From the NCBI GenBank assembly GCA_902571915.1, contig CACGDY010000001.1, forward strand, positions 124,001 to 188,000: a stretch of DNA of 64,000 nucleotides, written 5' to 3'. Within the stretch, counting starts at the first letter, position 1; the number at the start of each line of letters is the position of its first letter. Shown here in pieces: positions 54,918-63,255 of this stretch. Under the pieces are notes generated by a model, which was not told the DNA's origin, did not search any database, and was given only the letters and a program-made list of their open reading frames with translations. Source of the stretch: an uncultured Pelagibacteraceae bacterium. GTDB lineage: Bacteria; Pseudomonadota; Alphaproteobacteria; Pelagibacterales; Pelagibacteraceae. The translations under genes and the position numbers were made by a program.

Positions 54918-55643
54918 ATGACTTATTGTATAGGTATAAAAGCAAATGATGGTCTAGTTTTTGCATCAGACTCAAGAACGAATGCAGGATTAGATAATGT
55001 AAATATTTATTCAAAAATGTTCACTTACGATGTAGGTGATAGAACTATAGTAATTGTGACGTCAGGAAATTTAGGAACTTCTCAGGCTGTATATAAGTCT
55101 ATTCAAAAAGATCTAGAGGATAATAAAAGTTCTTTAAATCTAAATACTTGTAAAGATTTTGATCAAATAGCTTCTTATATTGGTTCTCTTAATGTAGAAC
55201 ATTCAAGTCCAAAAGGAATTAACACTGATACAGTTTTACTTGGTTCAACATTTATTGTAGGAGGTCAAATTAAAGGTCAACCTATGGAGCTATATTTAGT
55301 TTATCCTCAAGGAAACTATATAAGACCTGCTGATAGTAAGCCTTATTTAGTTATTGGTGAAGTTAAATATGGAAAACCAATTTTAGATAGAGTAATTAAG
55401 CCCAACGTATCAATTGGTGATGCATCAAGATGTGCTTTGATCTCAATTGACTCGACTTTAAAAAGTGACTTAACAGTTGGACCACCTATTGACTTCACTG
55501 TATATAAAAAAGATGAATACAAGATACTTTCCCAAAAATGTTTAAATATAACAGACGATGAATATTCAAAAGTATGCAATCAATGGTCAGATGGAATATT
55601 CAAAATTTTTAATTCTTTTTCAAGATTTGATTGGGAAAAGTAA
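54918..55643 (+). CDS. Anbu-type proteasome-like peptidase
   Basis: A 241-residue Ntn-hydrolase of COG3484 (Anbu, the bacterial proteasome homologue). After removal of the initiator Met the N-terminal nucleophile is T2 in MTYCIG; D18 in ASDSRTNAG and K33 in YSKMF match the proteasome catalytic Asp and Lys. It probably forms a self-compartmentalised ring in the cytoplasm. It diverges from the COG2308 ATP-grasp gene, its usual genomic partner. There is no propeptide and no ATPase partner such as HslU nearby. It ends next to the GH13 gene, tail to tail. Confidence 0.92.
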   Translation: MTYCIGIKANDGLVFASDSRTNAGLDNVNIYSKMFTYDVGDRTIVIVTSGNLGTSQAVYKSIQKDLEDNKSSLNLNTCKDFDQIASYIGSLNVEHSSPKGINTDTVLLGSTFIVGGQIKGQPMELYLVYPQGNYIRPADSKPYLVIGEVKYGKPILDRVIKPNVSIGDASRCALISIDSTLKSDLTVGPPIDFTVYKKDEYKILSQKCLNITDDEYSKVCNQWSDGIFKIFNSFSRFDWEK

Positions 55644-55645
55644 AA

Positions 55646-57373
55646 TTATTTATTAGATAACCACAATGTCTCGAAAGGTTTTAGCTGAAATTTATTATTT
55701 TCTTTAAAAGAAGTTTTAGTATTTATCAAATTTTTCCAATATAAATATTTTTTATTTAATTTTGTAATTTGATGCTTTGAAGTTAAGTTTGTAACACATA
55801 ATATAGTTTGTTTTTTATCTATACTAATTCTCTTAAAACAAAAAAATTTTGGACCCAAATTTATGATAATTCTTAAAGCATTTGGGTGGAAAGCTTTTTG
55901 TTGTTGTTTAATATTTAAAAGGTTTGTTATACTTTTATAAAAAATACTTTGTTTTGATTTTTTATCACTTAATTTTTTAGAAATATTTTTATCGTTCCAT
56001 TTATACCTGTTAACATCTCTATTATTTCCAGTAATGATATATTTAGCCTCATCATTAGAAGTACCAAACAAAGAATTAAAATAAATTGCTGGAACACCCT
56101 CAAAAGAAATCATAATAGAGTGAGCAGAAATATACCTTTGAAAAGAAAATTTACCTGTTTTGTCAAAATCTGACTTTTTCAAAGCATCATAGATTGTAAT
56201 ATTTGCCTCATATACTTTTTTAGTTTTTTGCTGAATTTTTCTGTATGAAAATTTAGATCCATTTTTTTTCAATCTTTTAAAAAATTTTTGTACAATTTGT
56301 TTATTTAAAATACCTTCTATTGGTCTCATGCCTATTCCGTCATGGGATGCGATAAAATTTAAGTAGCTATTACCTTTTTTGGCTTGAGGAAGTCTTTCAC
56401 CCCATTTATTTAGAAAAGAACTATTTTCAAATAAAAATGCATGTACCAAAAGTGGCGCTAAAGAAAAATTGTAAATCCAGTCGGCTTCATCACTATTTCC
56501 AAAATAGCTTAAATTTTCTTTTTCAGGTAGATTTGTTTCGGTAACAATTAAAGTCTTTATGTTTAAACAACTACTAACAAATTTTAAAAGTTTTATTATT
56601 TCATGAGTTTGATCCAAATTAATACACTTAGATCCACTTTTCTTCCATAAATATGCTATGGCATCTAATCTAAATATTGTAACTCCATGACTAACTAAAT
56701 TTATCATAATTTTTATAAATCTCATTAAAACAGCTGGGTTTTTAAAATTTAAATCTATTTGATCTGCACTAAAAGTCCTCCATAAATACTCATTTTTTTT
56801 GAAAATAGAAATATTTTTTAGTAATTTATGATCTCTCGGTCTGACAACATTTGAAACATTATATTTTGCATCTACAGTGATAAAATAATTTTTTCCAGGC
56901 CTCTTTTCTTTTAGGAAATTTCTAAACCATAAGCCTCGTGCAGAGGAATGGTTAATTACAATATCAGCCATAATATTATTTTTTTTTGAAAATCTTTTAA
57001 TATCAGACCAATTACCTAGTTTATTATCAATTTTGTAATGATCCTTTACAGCAAAACCACTATCACTACTTGAAGGATAAAAAGGTAAAAAGTGAACAGT
57101 ATTAAAATAATTTTTAAGTTTTTTATTATAAAATCTTTGAAAAACATTAATTTGATTTTTTTGACTACCATCAGAAATACTGTCTCCATAACAAATAACA
57201 ACAGATGTTTGCTGTGAAACTAATAATTTTTTTTTTTTATTTTTCTTATTAAATTTTGATATAATACTTATTATTTCTCTACAATGTTCATTAATGGTTT
57301 CATTATGTATTGATGATTTATAAATTTTTTTTAATCTATTTTTAATTTTTTTTTGGTTTTTTTCTGAGAACAT
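55646..57373 (-). CDS. GH13 sucrose-phosphorylase-family enzyme, probable glucosylglycerate phosphorylase
   Basis: A 575-residue alpha-amylase-fold enzyme of the sucrose phosphorylase group (GH13_18). Catalytic residues are present: nucleophile Asp in FRLDAIAYLWKK (near residue 235), acid/base Glu in VTETNLP (near 278), and Asp in ASHDGIGMRPIEG (near 344). It would phosphorolyse an alpha-glucoside to glucose-1-phosphate. Position after GpgS- and GpgP-like genes suggests glucosylglycerate as the substrate, though sucrose is an alternative. The start overlaps the gpgS-like stop by 1 base, so it is the last gene of a four-gene minus-strand operon. Confidence 0.85.
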   Translation of the reverse strand: MFSEKNQKKIKNRLKKIYKSSIHNETINEHCREIISIISKFNKKNKKKKLLVSQQTSVVICYGDSISDGSQKNQINVFQRFYNKKLKNYFNTVHFLPFYPSSSDSGFAVKDHYKIDNKLGNWSDIKRFSKKNNIMADIVINHSSARGLWFRNFLKEKRPGKNYFITVDAKYNVSNVVRPRDHKLLKNISIFKKNEYLWRTFSADQIDLNFKNPAVLMRFIKIMINLVSHGVTIFRLDAIAYLWKKSGSKCINLDQTHEIIKLLKFVSSCLNIKTLIVTETNLPEKENLSYFGNSDEADWIYNFSLAPLLVHAFLFENSSFLNKWGERLPQAKKGNSYLNFIASHDGIGMRPIEGILNKQIVQKFFKRLKKNGSKFSYRKIQQKTKKVYEANITIYDALKKSDFDKTGKFSFQRYISAHSIMISFEGVPAIYFNSLFGTSNDEAKYIITGNNRDVNRYKWNDKNISKKLSDKKSKQSIFYKSITNLLNIKQQQKAFHPNALRIIINLGPKFFCFKRISIDKKQTILCVTNLTSKHQITKLNKKYLYWKNLINTKTSFKENNKFQLKPFETLWLSNK

Positions 57374-58593
57374 TAATTATATTTTTTATTATCCTCATTA
57401 ACCACTTCTTTCAATCTTTTTAAAAAGTCGGGTATAGCACTTTTCACTCTGCTCCATGTAGGAATAAATGGGGTATCCATAGGATTTAGAATAAAAGCCT
57501 CACCAGCTTTCATTATGTTTATTGCAAATAATTCTACTGCTTTCTCTTCAGTATGAGAATCAAATTTGAGTCCGTTCATGTCAGCATCACTTCTATAAAT
57601 ATCTATAAGATCTAAAGCTGATCTATAATAAGTTGCCTTCAAAGATCTAAATTTTTCTCTACTAAAAGTATTACCCTGTGTTGCCAATTTTTTTATAAAA
57701 GTTTTAATAATATCTATAGACATTCTAGAAAGACCTTTGGTTTCATCATCAAGAGACAATGATTGGTGTTTGTGATCATAAGAGTCAGCTAAATCAACCT
57801 GACAAATATTTTGAGGTGAAAAACTTCTTTGCATTTCCGATAAAATTCCAACTTCAATGCCCCAATCAGAAGAAATTCTTAATTCGGGTAAAACATTTCG
57901 TCTAAATGAAAATTCGCCAGCTAAAGGATATTTGAATGATTTCATAAAATCTAAATAATCACTTTTACCTATAGTTTTTTCTAGAGCAGTTAATAAAGGA
58001 AATACTAGTAATCTTGCAACCCTACCATTCATTTTTTCATTAGCAACTCTCGGATAATATCCTTTACAAAATTCAAAATTAAATAATGGGTTTACCACTG
58101 GGTAAAATAGTTTTGCTAGCATTCTTCGATCATATGTTTTAATATCGCAATCGTGTAAAGCAACTGAACGCGCACTATCCCTTGCAATTGACATACCAAT
58201 ACAGTACCAAACATTTCTTCCTTTACCCAATTCACTGGGTGCAAGATCTTTTTTTCGGAGTTCTTGATCAAGTTTTTTAAGTTGAGGCCCATCGTTCCAC
58301 AATATTGTAAATGGAGTTTTTATTTTTTTAAAAAATTTCCACGCACTTTTGGCCTGTTTTTCATTAGCTCTATCAAGTCCTATTATGACATGATCTAAAT
58401 ATTTTGTTTTGCTAATCTCATCTACAATTTTTGGCAAGGCAGATCCATCTAACTCTGAATATAAGCATGGAAGAATTAATTCCATTTTTCTTTGTTTTGA
58501 AAATTCTAATAATTCTTTTTCTATAATTGAAGTCGACTTCGTTCCGAAGTCATGCAAGGTAGAAATAATTCCATTTTGAGAAAAATCACTCAT
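57373..58593 (-). CDS. gpgS: Glycosyltransferase, probable glucosyl-3-phosphoglycerate synthase
   Basis: A 406-residue GT-A glycosyltransferase. LILPCLYSELDGSALPKIV and DHVIIGLDRANEKQAKSA near residues 37-85 form the nucleotide-binding fold, and ALHDCDIKTYDRRML near 145 has the DxD-type metal motif of GpgS enzymes. GEFSFRRNVLPELRISSDWGIEVGILSEM near 210-240 fits the acceptor/catalytic region. It would join glucose from an NDP-glucose to 3-phosphoglycerate. The downstream neighbour of the gene for a mannosyl/glucosyl-3-phosphoglycerate phosphatase supports this. Mannosyl-3-phosphoglycerate synthase is the main alternative. Confidence 0.78.
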   Translation of the reverse strand: MSDFSQNGIISTLHDFGTKSTSIIEKELLEFSKQRKMELILPCLYSELDGSALPKIVDEISKTKYLDHVIIGLDRANEKQAKSAWKFFKKIKTPFTILWNDGPQLKKLDQELRKKDLAPSELGKGRNVWYCIGMSIARDSARSVALHDCDIKTYDRRMLAKLFYPVVNPLFNFEFCKGYYPRVANEKMNGRVARLLVFPLLTALEKTIGKSDYLDFMKSFKYPLAGEFSFRRNVLPELRISSDWGIEVGILSEMQRSFSPQNICQVDLADSYDHKHQSLSLDDETKGLSRMSIDIIKTFIKKLATQGNTFSREKFRSLKATYYRSALDLIDIYRSDADMNGLKFDSHTEEKAVELFAINIMKAGEAFILNPMDTPFIPTWSRVKSAIPDFLKRLKEVVNEDNKKYN

Positions 58594-58601
58594 TAGAACT
58601 T

Positions 58602-59405
58602 TTAATCGTTATGATTTATTTTAACTAGCGCCTTTTTTATCACATCAGCCCAGCCTTCAGGTGATGGCTTATTTGAAATAATCAAATTTTTTATATCAAT
58701 TTCGTCTAATTTAAATTGATCATTAAAAACTAAACAGGGTAGGTCAGCACTTTTAAGCATCTCAATATCATTATAGTTATCTCCGACTGCAATTACTTTT
58801 ATATTTGTTTCAATCTTTTTAAAAATTTTGATAACTTTCTTCATTGATTTAACCTTATCAACATTATCACATAAGTTTATTACTCTACCGCCCTCTTGTA
58901 AAGATAATGAAATAGATTTCAAACGAATGGTTAATTTATTTCTTTCAATTTTATTTCCTTTAAATAAAAAAGGAGAAGTATATTTTCTATTTCTTATATT
59001 TTTTAATTTGTCTTCATTAACTCCAAAAATGTTTAATTGATTTTTTTTATTCATTTCAAAAATAAATTCACATTTTTCTTTTAAAGAATTTGGAATCTTT
59101 GAATGAAAAATTTCTAAAAGTTCATTTTTTTCTCTACTTAGAATAATATTATTTGGAAAATTTTTATTTATTAAGTTTAAACCATTTATAGCCGAACCAT
59201 TTTCTGAAATGAACGGTAATTCGATACCTAATTCTTTATTAAATTCTAAAATTTCATTATCTGTTTTACTGGAATTTGGAATTATATATATTCCCTTGGA
59301 TAATAAATCTTTTATATAATCTTTTATTTCATCAAATTTAAAAGTGTCTCTATGTAGTAATGTACCATCAAGATCGGTAAAAATAAGGATGGAATATTTT
59401 TGCAT
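58602..59405 (-). CDS. gpgP: Mannosyl/glucosyl-3-phosphoglycerate phosphatase family HAD protein
   Basis: A 267-residue HAD phosphatase with a C2B cap. Motif I is FTDLDGTLLHRDTF, motif II is NSSKTDNEI, ELPFISENGSAI is characteristic of the MPGP family, and motif IV is AVGDNYNDIEMLKSAD near residue 216. It would remove phosphate from glucosyl-3-phosphoglycerate to give glucosylglycerate, a compatible solute made by several marine bacteria, particularly under nitrogen limitation. It lies 8 bases before the gpgS-like gene and 30 bases after the ABC ATPase gene. Confidence 0.82.
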   Translation of the reverse strand: MQKYSILIFTDLDGTLLHRDTFKFDEIKDYIKDLLSKGIYIIPNSSKTDNEILEFNKELGIELPFISENGSAINGLNLINKNFPNNIILSREKNELLEIFHSKIPNSLKEKCEFIFEMNKKNQLNIFGVNEDKLKNIRNRKYTSPFLFKGNKIERNKLTIRLKSISLSLQEGGRVINLCDNVDKVKSMKKVIKIFKKIETNIKVIAVGDNYNDIEMLKSADLPCLVFNDQFKLDEIDIKNLIISNKPSPEGWADVIKKALVKINHND

Positions 59406-59435
59406 TAGGCTTGTATTGAATAAGATTGTTATTTT

Positions 59436-60491
59436 TTATTGTCTTATCCTATTTTTGTTTTTATCAAACAAAAAAATATTTTCTTTTGAAAATGATACTT
59501 TGATTGATTGACTTTTGATGTCTTTTTTTGTTTTTATATTTATTTCATTGTTTGATAAAGATGTGTAAATTATTTTTTCGAAACCTAAATTTTCAACAAG
59601 TTCAACTTTTAATTCTAATTTTATTTCATTTTCTTGATTTAGATCTATATTTTCAGGTCTAATTCCTAAATAAATTTCATCGTCAAATTTAAGATGTTCG
59701 AATTTAATTTCGTTATTAAAAAAATTTATTTTATTATTACTAACTAAGTTTGCTCTCTCAATTTTTATTATGTTCATTTTTGGAGAACCTATGAATTCAG
59801 CTACAAAAATATTATTAGGATCAGAGTAAATTTCATTTGGTGACCCAAATTGTTCTATATTACCTTTATTGAGTAGTACTATCCTATCTGCAAGTGTCAT
59901 CGCCTCTACTTGATCATGGGTGACATAAATAATATTTGACCTCATCTTTTTGTGCAGTTTAGAAATTTCAACTCTCATTTCTGATCTTAAAGCTGCATCT
60001 AAGTTTGATAATGGTTCATCAAATAAAAATAGTTTAGGATCCCTTGTTATAGCTCGTCCTATTGCTACCCTTTGTCTTTGCCCGCCAGATAATTGCTTTG
60101 GTTTTCGCTCTAATAGTTCTTGTATTTGAAGTATATTGGCTGCGTGATCTACTTTTTGTTTAATCTCATCTTTAGTTAGATTTTCCATCTTCAATCCAAA
60201 AGAAATATTTTCGAAAACATTCATATGTGGGTATAATGCATAGGATTGAAAAACCATTGCTATCTTTCTTTTAGAAGGAATAAGATTATTAATTAATTTT
60301 TTATCTACAAATATTTCTCCTTCATCAATTTTTTCTAAACCTGAAATCATTCTTAATAATGTTGATTTTCCACAACCTGAAGGACCAACTAAAACAATGA
60401 ACTCTCCATCATTAATTTTTATATCAAATCCTTTGATAACTGTATTATTTCCAAACGATTTTTTAAGATTATTAATAATAATTTCAGACAT
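59436..60491 (-). CDS. Sugar ABC transporter ATPase (MalK/UgpC family)
   Basis: A 351-residue CUT1-type ATPase. Walker A is GPSGCGKST (36-44), the signature is LSGGQRQRVAIGRA, Walker B is LFLFDEPLSNLDAALR, and the switch histidine is in VTHDQVEAMTLADR. Residues from about 240 form the TOBE regulatory domain (LGIRPENIDL). It powers the importer whose binding protein and permeases are encoded on the other strand, starting 126 bases away. It is the first gene of the operon that continues into gpgP, gpgS and the GH13 gene, which ties the importer to that pathway. Confidence 0.93.
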   Translation of the reverse strand: MSEIIINNLKKSFGNNTVIKGFDIKINDGEFIVLVGPSGCGKSTLLRMISGLEKIDEGEIFVDKKLINNLIPSKRKIAMVFQSYALYPHMNVFENISFGLKMENLTKDEIKQKVDHAANILQIQELLERKPKQLSGGQRQRVAIGRAITRDPKLFLFDEPLSNLDAALRSEMRVEISKLHKKMRSNIIYVTHDQVEAMTLADRIVLLNKGNIEQFGSPNEIYSDPNNIFVAEFIGSPKMNIIKIERANLVSNNKINFFNNEIKFEHLKFDDEIYLGIRPENIDLNQENEIKLELKVELVENLGFEKIIYTSLSNNEINIKTKKDIKSQSIKVSFSKENIFLFDKNKNRIRQ

Positions 60492-60529
60492 TTCTTAATT
60501 TTATTGTGATTCTAAGCAATCAATAAATG

Positions 60530-60558
60530 TTGTTAAAAATTTATTACACTGCTAGATT
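60530..60558 (+). promoter_or_regulatory. Possible promoter of the sugar-importer operon
   Basis: TTGTTA (60530-60535), a 17-base spacer and TAGATT (60553-60558), about 60 bases before the binding-protein ATG. GAGGGG (60608-60613) is the ribosome binding site. The -35 match is moderate. No clear operator palindrome is visible in the 126-base divergent region. Confidence 0.4.
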
Positions 60559-60617
60559 TATCGCAATGAAAAAATACTAATACAGAGAGAGAAATAAGAA
60601 AAAGAAAGAGGGGAATA

Positions 60618-61946
60618 ATGTTAAAAAAAATAATAATCAATATATCCGTTCTAGTATTTTTAATAACGAATACTAGTTTTGCTGATATTAAATTTTGGAC
60701 TACAGAAGTCCAACCAGCTAGAATGGCAAAACAGCAGGATATGGCTAAAGCTTTCGAGGCTAAAACTGGTATTAAGGTTGAAGTGATTCCAGTTGAAGAG
60801 AAAGATCTTGGAACTAGAGCTACAGCAGCTGCTGCTGCTGGTGACCTTCCAGATGTAATTTATCACACTTTACAATATGTTTTACCTTGGGCTGAAGCAG
60901 GAATTTTAGATGTGGATGCAAACAATGACGTTGTAAAAGCATTAGGTAAAAAAACTTTTGCGCCTGGAGCTTTGAACATGGCAAAAAAAGGTGGAAAAAT
61001 TGCAGCTGTTCCAGTTGATGGATGGACTCAAATGGTCGTCTATAGAAAAGACTTATTTGCGAAAGCTGGATTAGAACCACCAACTACGTATGCAAATATA
61101 GTTAAAGCTGTAAACACACTCTCAAGTGGTGACATGTTTGGTTTTGTAGCTGCAACTAAGACAGATGAAAATTTCATGAGCCAAGTTCTAGAACATGTTC
61201 TTTTGGCCAATGGGGTTAATTTTGTAAAAAAAGGTGGAACTAAAAAACAAGGAAAAGCTTTAAAAAATTCATTAGAGTTTTATAAAGTTATCGCAAAAGC
61301 AAGTCCTCCAGGGGAATTATTTTGGAAGCAATCAAGAGCTCTATACTTCGCTGGAAAAACACCAATGATTATTTGGTCTCCATTTATTATGGATGAGTTA
61401 GCAGGTTTAAGAGATTCAGCTCCACCAACAATAAATAGTGACCCAACATCACCAGAGTTAGCTTCTAAAACTGGTTTCATTACTAATTTTAGTGGACCTA
61501 ACAATAAAAAAGGTGCTGCATGGGCTGATGTAAGATACTTTGGTATTACTGCAGATGCAGATACAGATGAAGCTAAAAAATTCATCGAGTACTCTATGAG
61601 TGAAGGTTACACAGCTACACTAGGGATAGCTCCAGAAGGAAAATTTCCGGTAAGAAGAGGAAATAAAAGTGATCCTAGTGCTTACACTAAAGCTTGGAGT
61701 AAACTACCGGTAGGTGTTGACAGAAAAGCTCCTTTAACAGACCTTTATTCTGCAGATGTTATTGATAACATTGTTGCTGGTTTAGATACTGCAAACAGAT
61801 GGGGTGTTAAAGAAGGTGAGCTTTCTAGAGCATCAAAAATCATCAATTCTCAGTTCCTAAATAGAATCACAAGAGAATATATTGATGATCAAATCTCAGT
61901 TGATGAGGCAGTTAAGAAAATTAACGCTGAATTAGCTAAGTTTTAA
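60618..61946 (+). CDS. Sugar ABC transporter, periplasmic binding protein
   Basis: A 442-residue family 1 (MalE-like) binding protein. Residues 1-22 are a signal peptide (MLKKIIINI, hydrophobic core, cleavage near SFA). The mature part starts DIKFWTTEVQPARMAKQQDMAKAFEAKTG, typical of oligosaccharide and alpha-glucoside binders, and VPVDGWTQMVVYRKDLFAKAG lines the ligand cleft. It lies opposite the glucosylglycerate genes, so glucosylglycerate, glucosylglycerol or an alpha-glucoside are reasonable ligands; none is proven. A strong terminator follows before the permease genes. Confidence 0.9.
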   Translation: MLKKIIINISVLVFLITNTSFADIKFWTTEVQPARMAKQQDMAKAFEAKTGIKVEVIPVEEKDLGTRATAAAAAGDLPDVIYHTLQYVLPWAEAGILDVDANNDVVKALGKKTFAPGALNMAKKGGKIAAVPVDGWTQMVVYRKDLFAKAGLEPPTTYANIVKAVNTLSSGDMFGFVAATKTDENFMSQVLEHVLLANGVNFVKKGGTKKQGKALKNSLEFYKVIAKASPPGELFWKQSRALYFAGKTPMIIWSPFIMDELAGLRDSAPPTINSDPTSPELASKTGFITNFSGPNNKKGAAWADVRYFGITADADTDEAKKFIEYSMSEGYTATLGIAPEGKFPVRRGNKSDPSAYTKAWSKLPVGVDRKAPLTDLYSADVIDNIVAGLDTANRWGVKEGELSRASKIINSQFLNRITREYIDDQISVDEAVKKINAELAKF

Positions 61947-61959
61947 ATAATAAATTCAT

Positions 61960-61992
61960 AAAAAGCGGATAATATTTTATTATCCGCTTTTT
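61960..61992 (+). terminator. Intrinsic terminator between the sugar-binding-protein and permease genes
   Basis: AAAAAGCGGATAATA (61960-61974) pairs perfectly over 15 bases with TATTATCCGCTTTTT (61978-61992) around a 3-base loop; the arm ends in five T. The permease ATG at 61996 follows 3 bases later. The structure should end most transcripts after the binding-protein gene. Confidence 0.85.
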
Positions 61993-61995
61993 GTT

Positions 61996-63255
61996 ATGAG
62001 TGATTCATTATCAAAATTAGAGAAAAGAACTGCTTACACTTTAGTTTTACCAGCAGTATTACTAGTTTTTGCAATTGTATTATTTCCCATTTTTGCAAAT
62101 GTGTGGATAAGTTTTAAAGATATTGAATTAAAAGATATAAGAATTCCAGAACCTAGAGCAAAAAAAATAGTTAAAACAATTTCAAATAACGATTCAGAAT
62201 TAAAGATAATTTACAAATTACGAAATAGTTCATTAATTCAAGAAATAAGAAATGTTAAATTTCAAGACAAATTTCCTAAAAATATTTCACCTGTAAATCT
62301 TGATTCTAGATGTAACTTTAACTCTAAAAAAATTATCTGTGAATTTGGAAACTGGGAAGCAAAATATAGAGAGAATTTTGAAATTACAATTACAAGTGTC
62401 AATGGTGAAAAAATTGATGAAAATATTATTAAATCACAAAAACCTATTTTAAGTGGAAAAGCAAATAATCCATTACTAACAACAAATTTTACAATAAATA
62501 ACTTTAAAAAAGTTTTTTATGAAAATGAATTTGTTGAATTACTTTTAACCACATTTTACTTCACTTTTTTTGGAACAGTCGGAGCTATAATTTTTGGAAT
62601 AATGGCAGCCCAATTAGTCAACCAAAATATTCAAGGCCGAAACTATATGCGTGGAATTTTACTTTTTCCCTATGTTGGACCAGTAGTTGCTCTAGCATAT
62701 ACATGGACGCTTTTATTAGATCCAAATAGTGGAACTTTAAATGCATTATTAGTTAATTTTAATGTATTAGAAGCACCAATTAATTTATTGGGTCAGAAAT
62801 ATATAGTAATGAGTTTTTTGGGTTTTGAATTTAAATTAAGGTTAGCGTTAACTACAGTTATATTTTTTGAAATTTGGAGATATTTTCCTTTAGCTTTTTT
62901 ATTTATTTTAGCAAGACTTCAAGCTATTCCGCAAACTTTGTATGAAGCAGCTGAGGTAGATGGAGCAAGTCCAATTCAAAAATTTATACATATTACACTA
63001 CCCCAAATTACAGCAATAATTTCTATTTTATTTATGATTAGATTTATTTGGAACTTTAATAAATTTGAAGATATTTTTTTATTAACGGGTGGGGCATCCG
63101 GAACAAGAACATTACCTATCAATGTTTATCAACAAGGTTTTGCGGTCTCAGATATTGGTATGGGTTCTGCAGTTTCAATAGTCATAGTAATGTTACTTAT
63201 CTCTTTTATGATAATTTATTTTAAATTGATTGGAAAAAAAGCAAATGAAGTTTAA
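61996..63255 (+). CDS. Sugar ABC transporter permease with DUF11-like periplasmic insertion
   Basis: A 419-residue MalF/UgpA-type permease, over 100 residues longer than usual. After the first membrane helix (about residues 14-35) comes an inserted beta-rich domain at about 50-150. Its VKFQDKFPKNISPVN, a C...C pair and FGNWEAKYRENFEITIT resemble the DUF11/conserved-repeat immunoglobulin-like fold. The normal permease core follows, with the ATPase-coupling loop YEAAEVDGASPIQKFIHITLP near 314-334. The insertion would face the periplasm and may contact the binding protein, as the P2 domain of E. coli MalF does, but it sits at a different place. It overlaps the second permease by 11 bases. Confidence 0.88.
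   Translation: MSDSLSKLEKRTAYTLVLPAVLLVFAIVLFPIFANVWISFKDIELKDIRIPEPRAKKIVKTISNNDSELKIIYKLRNSSLIQEIRNVKFQDKFPKNISPVNLDSRCNFNSKKIICEFGNWEAKYRENFEITITSVNGEKIDENIIKSQKPILSGKANNPLLTTNFTINNFKKVFYENEFVELLLTTFYFTFFGTVGAIIFGIMAAQLVNQNIQGRNYMRGILLFPYVGPVVALAYTWTLLLDPNSGTLNALLVNFNVLEAPINLLGQKYIVMSFLGFEFKLRLALTTVIFFEIWRYFPLAFLFILARLQAIPQTLYEAAEVDGASPIQKFIHITLPQITAIISILFMIRFIWNFNKFEDIFLLTGGASGTRTLPINVYQQGFAVSDIGMGSAVSIVIVMLLISFMIIYFKLIGKKANEV

Noticed and set aside
60492-60617. Operator palindrome for a sugar repressor in the divergent importer/glucosylglycerate region
   Set aside because: No convincing inverted repeat of operator size was found, only AT-rich sequence and one moderate promoter match.
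60820-61083. Minus-strand open frame inside the sugar-binding-protein gene, and the GCT repeat near 60823-60840
   Set aside because: The frame is a shadow of the real gene; the repeat is an alanine run in the binding protein and shows no sign of being a regulatory or unstable repeat.
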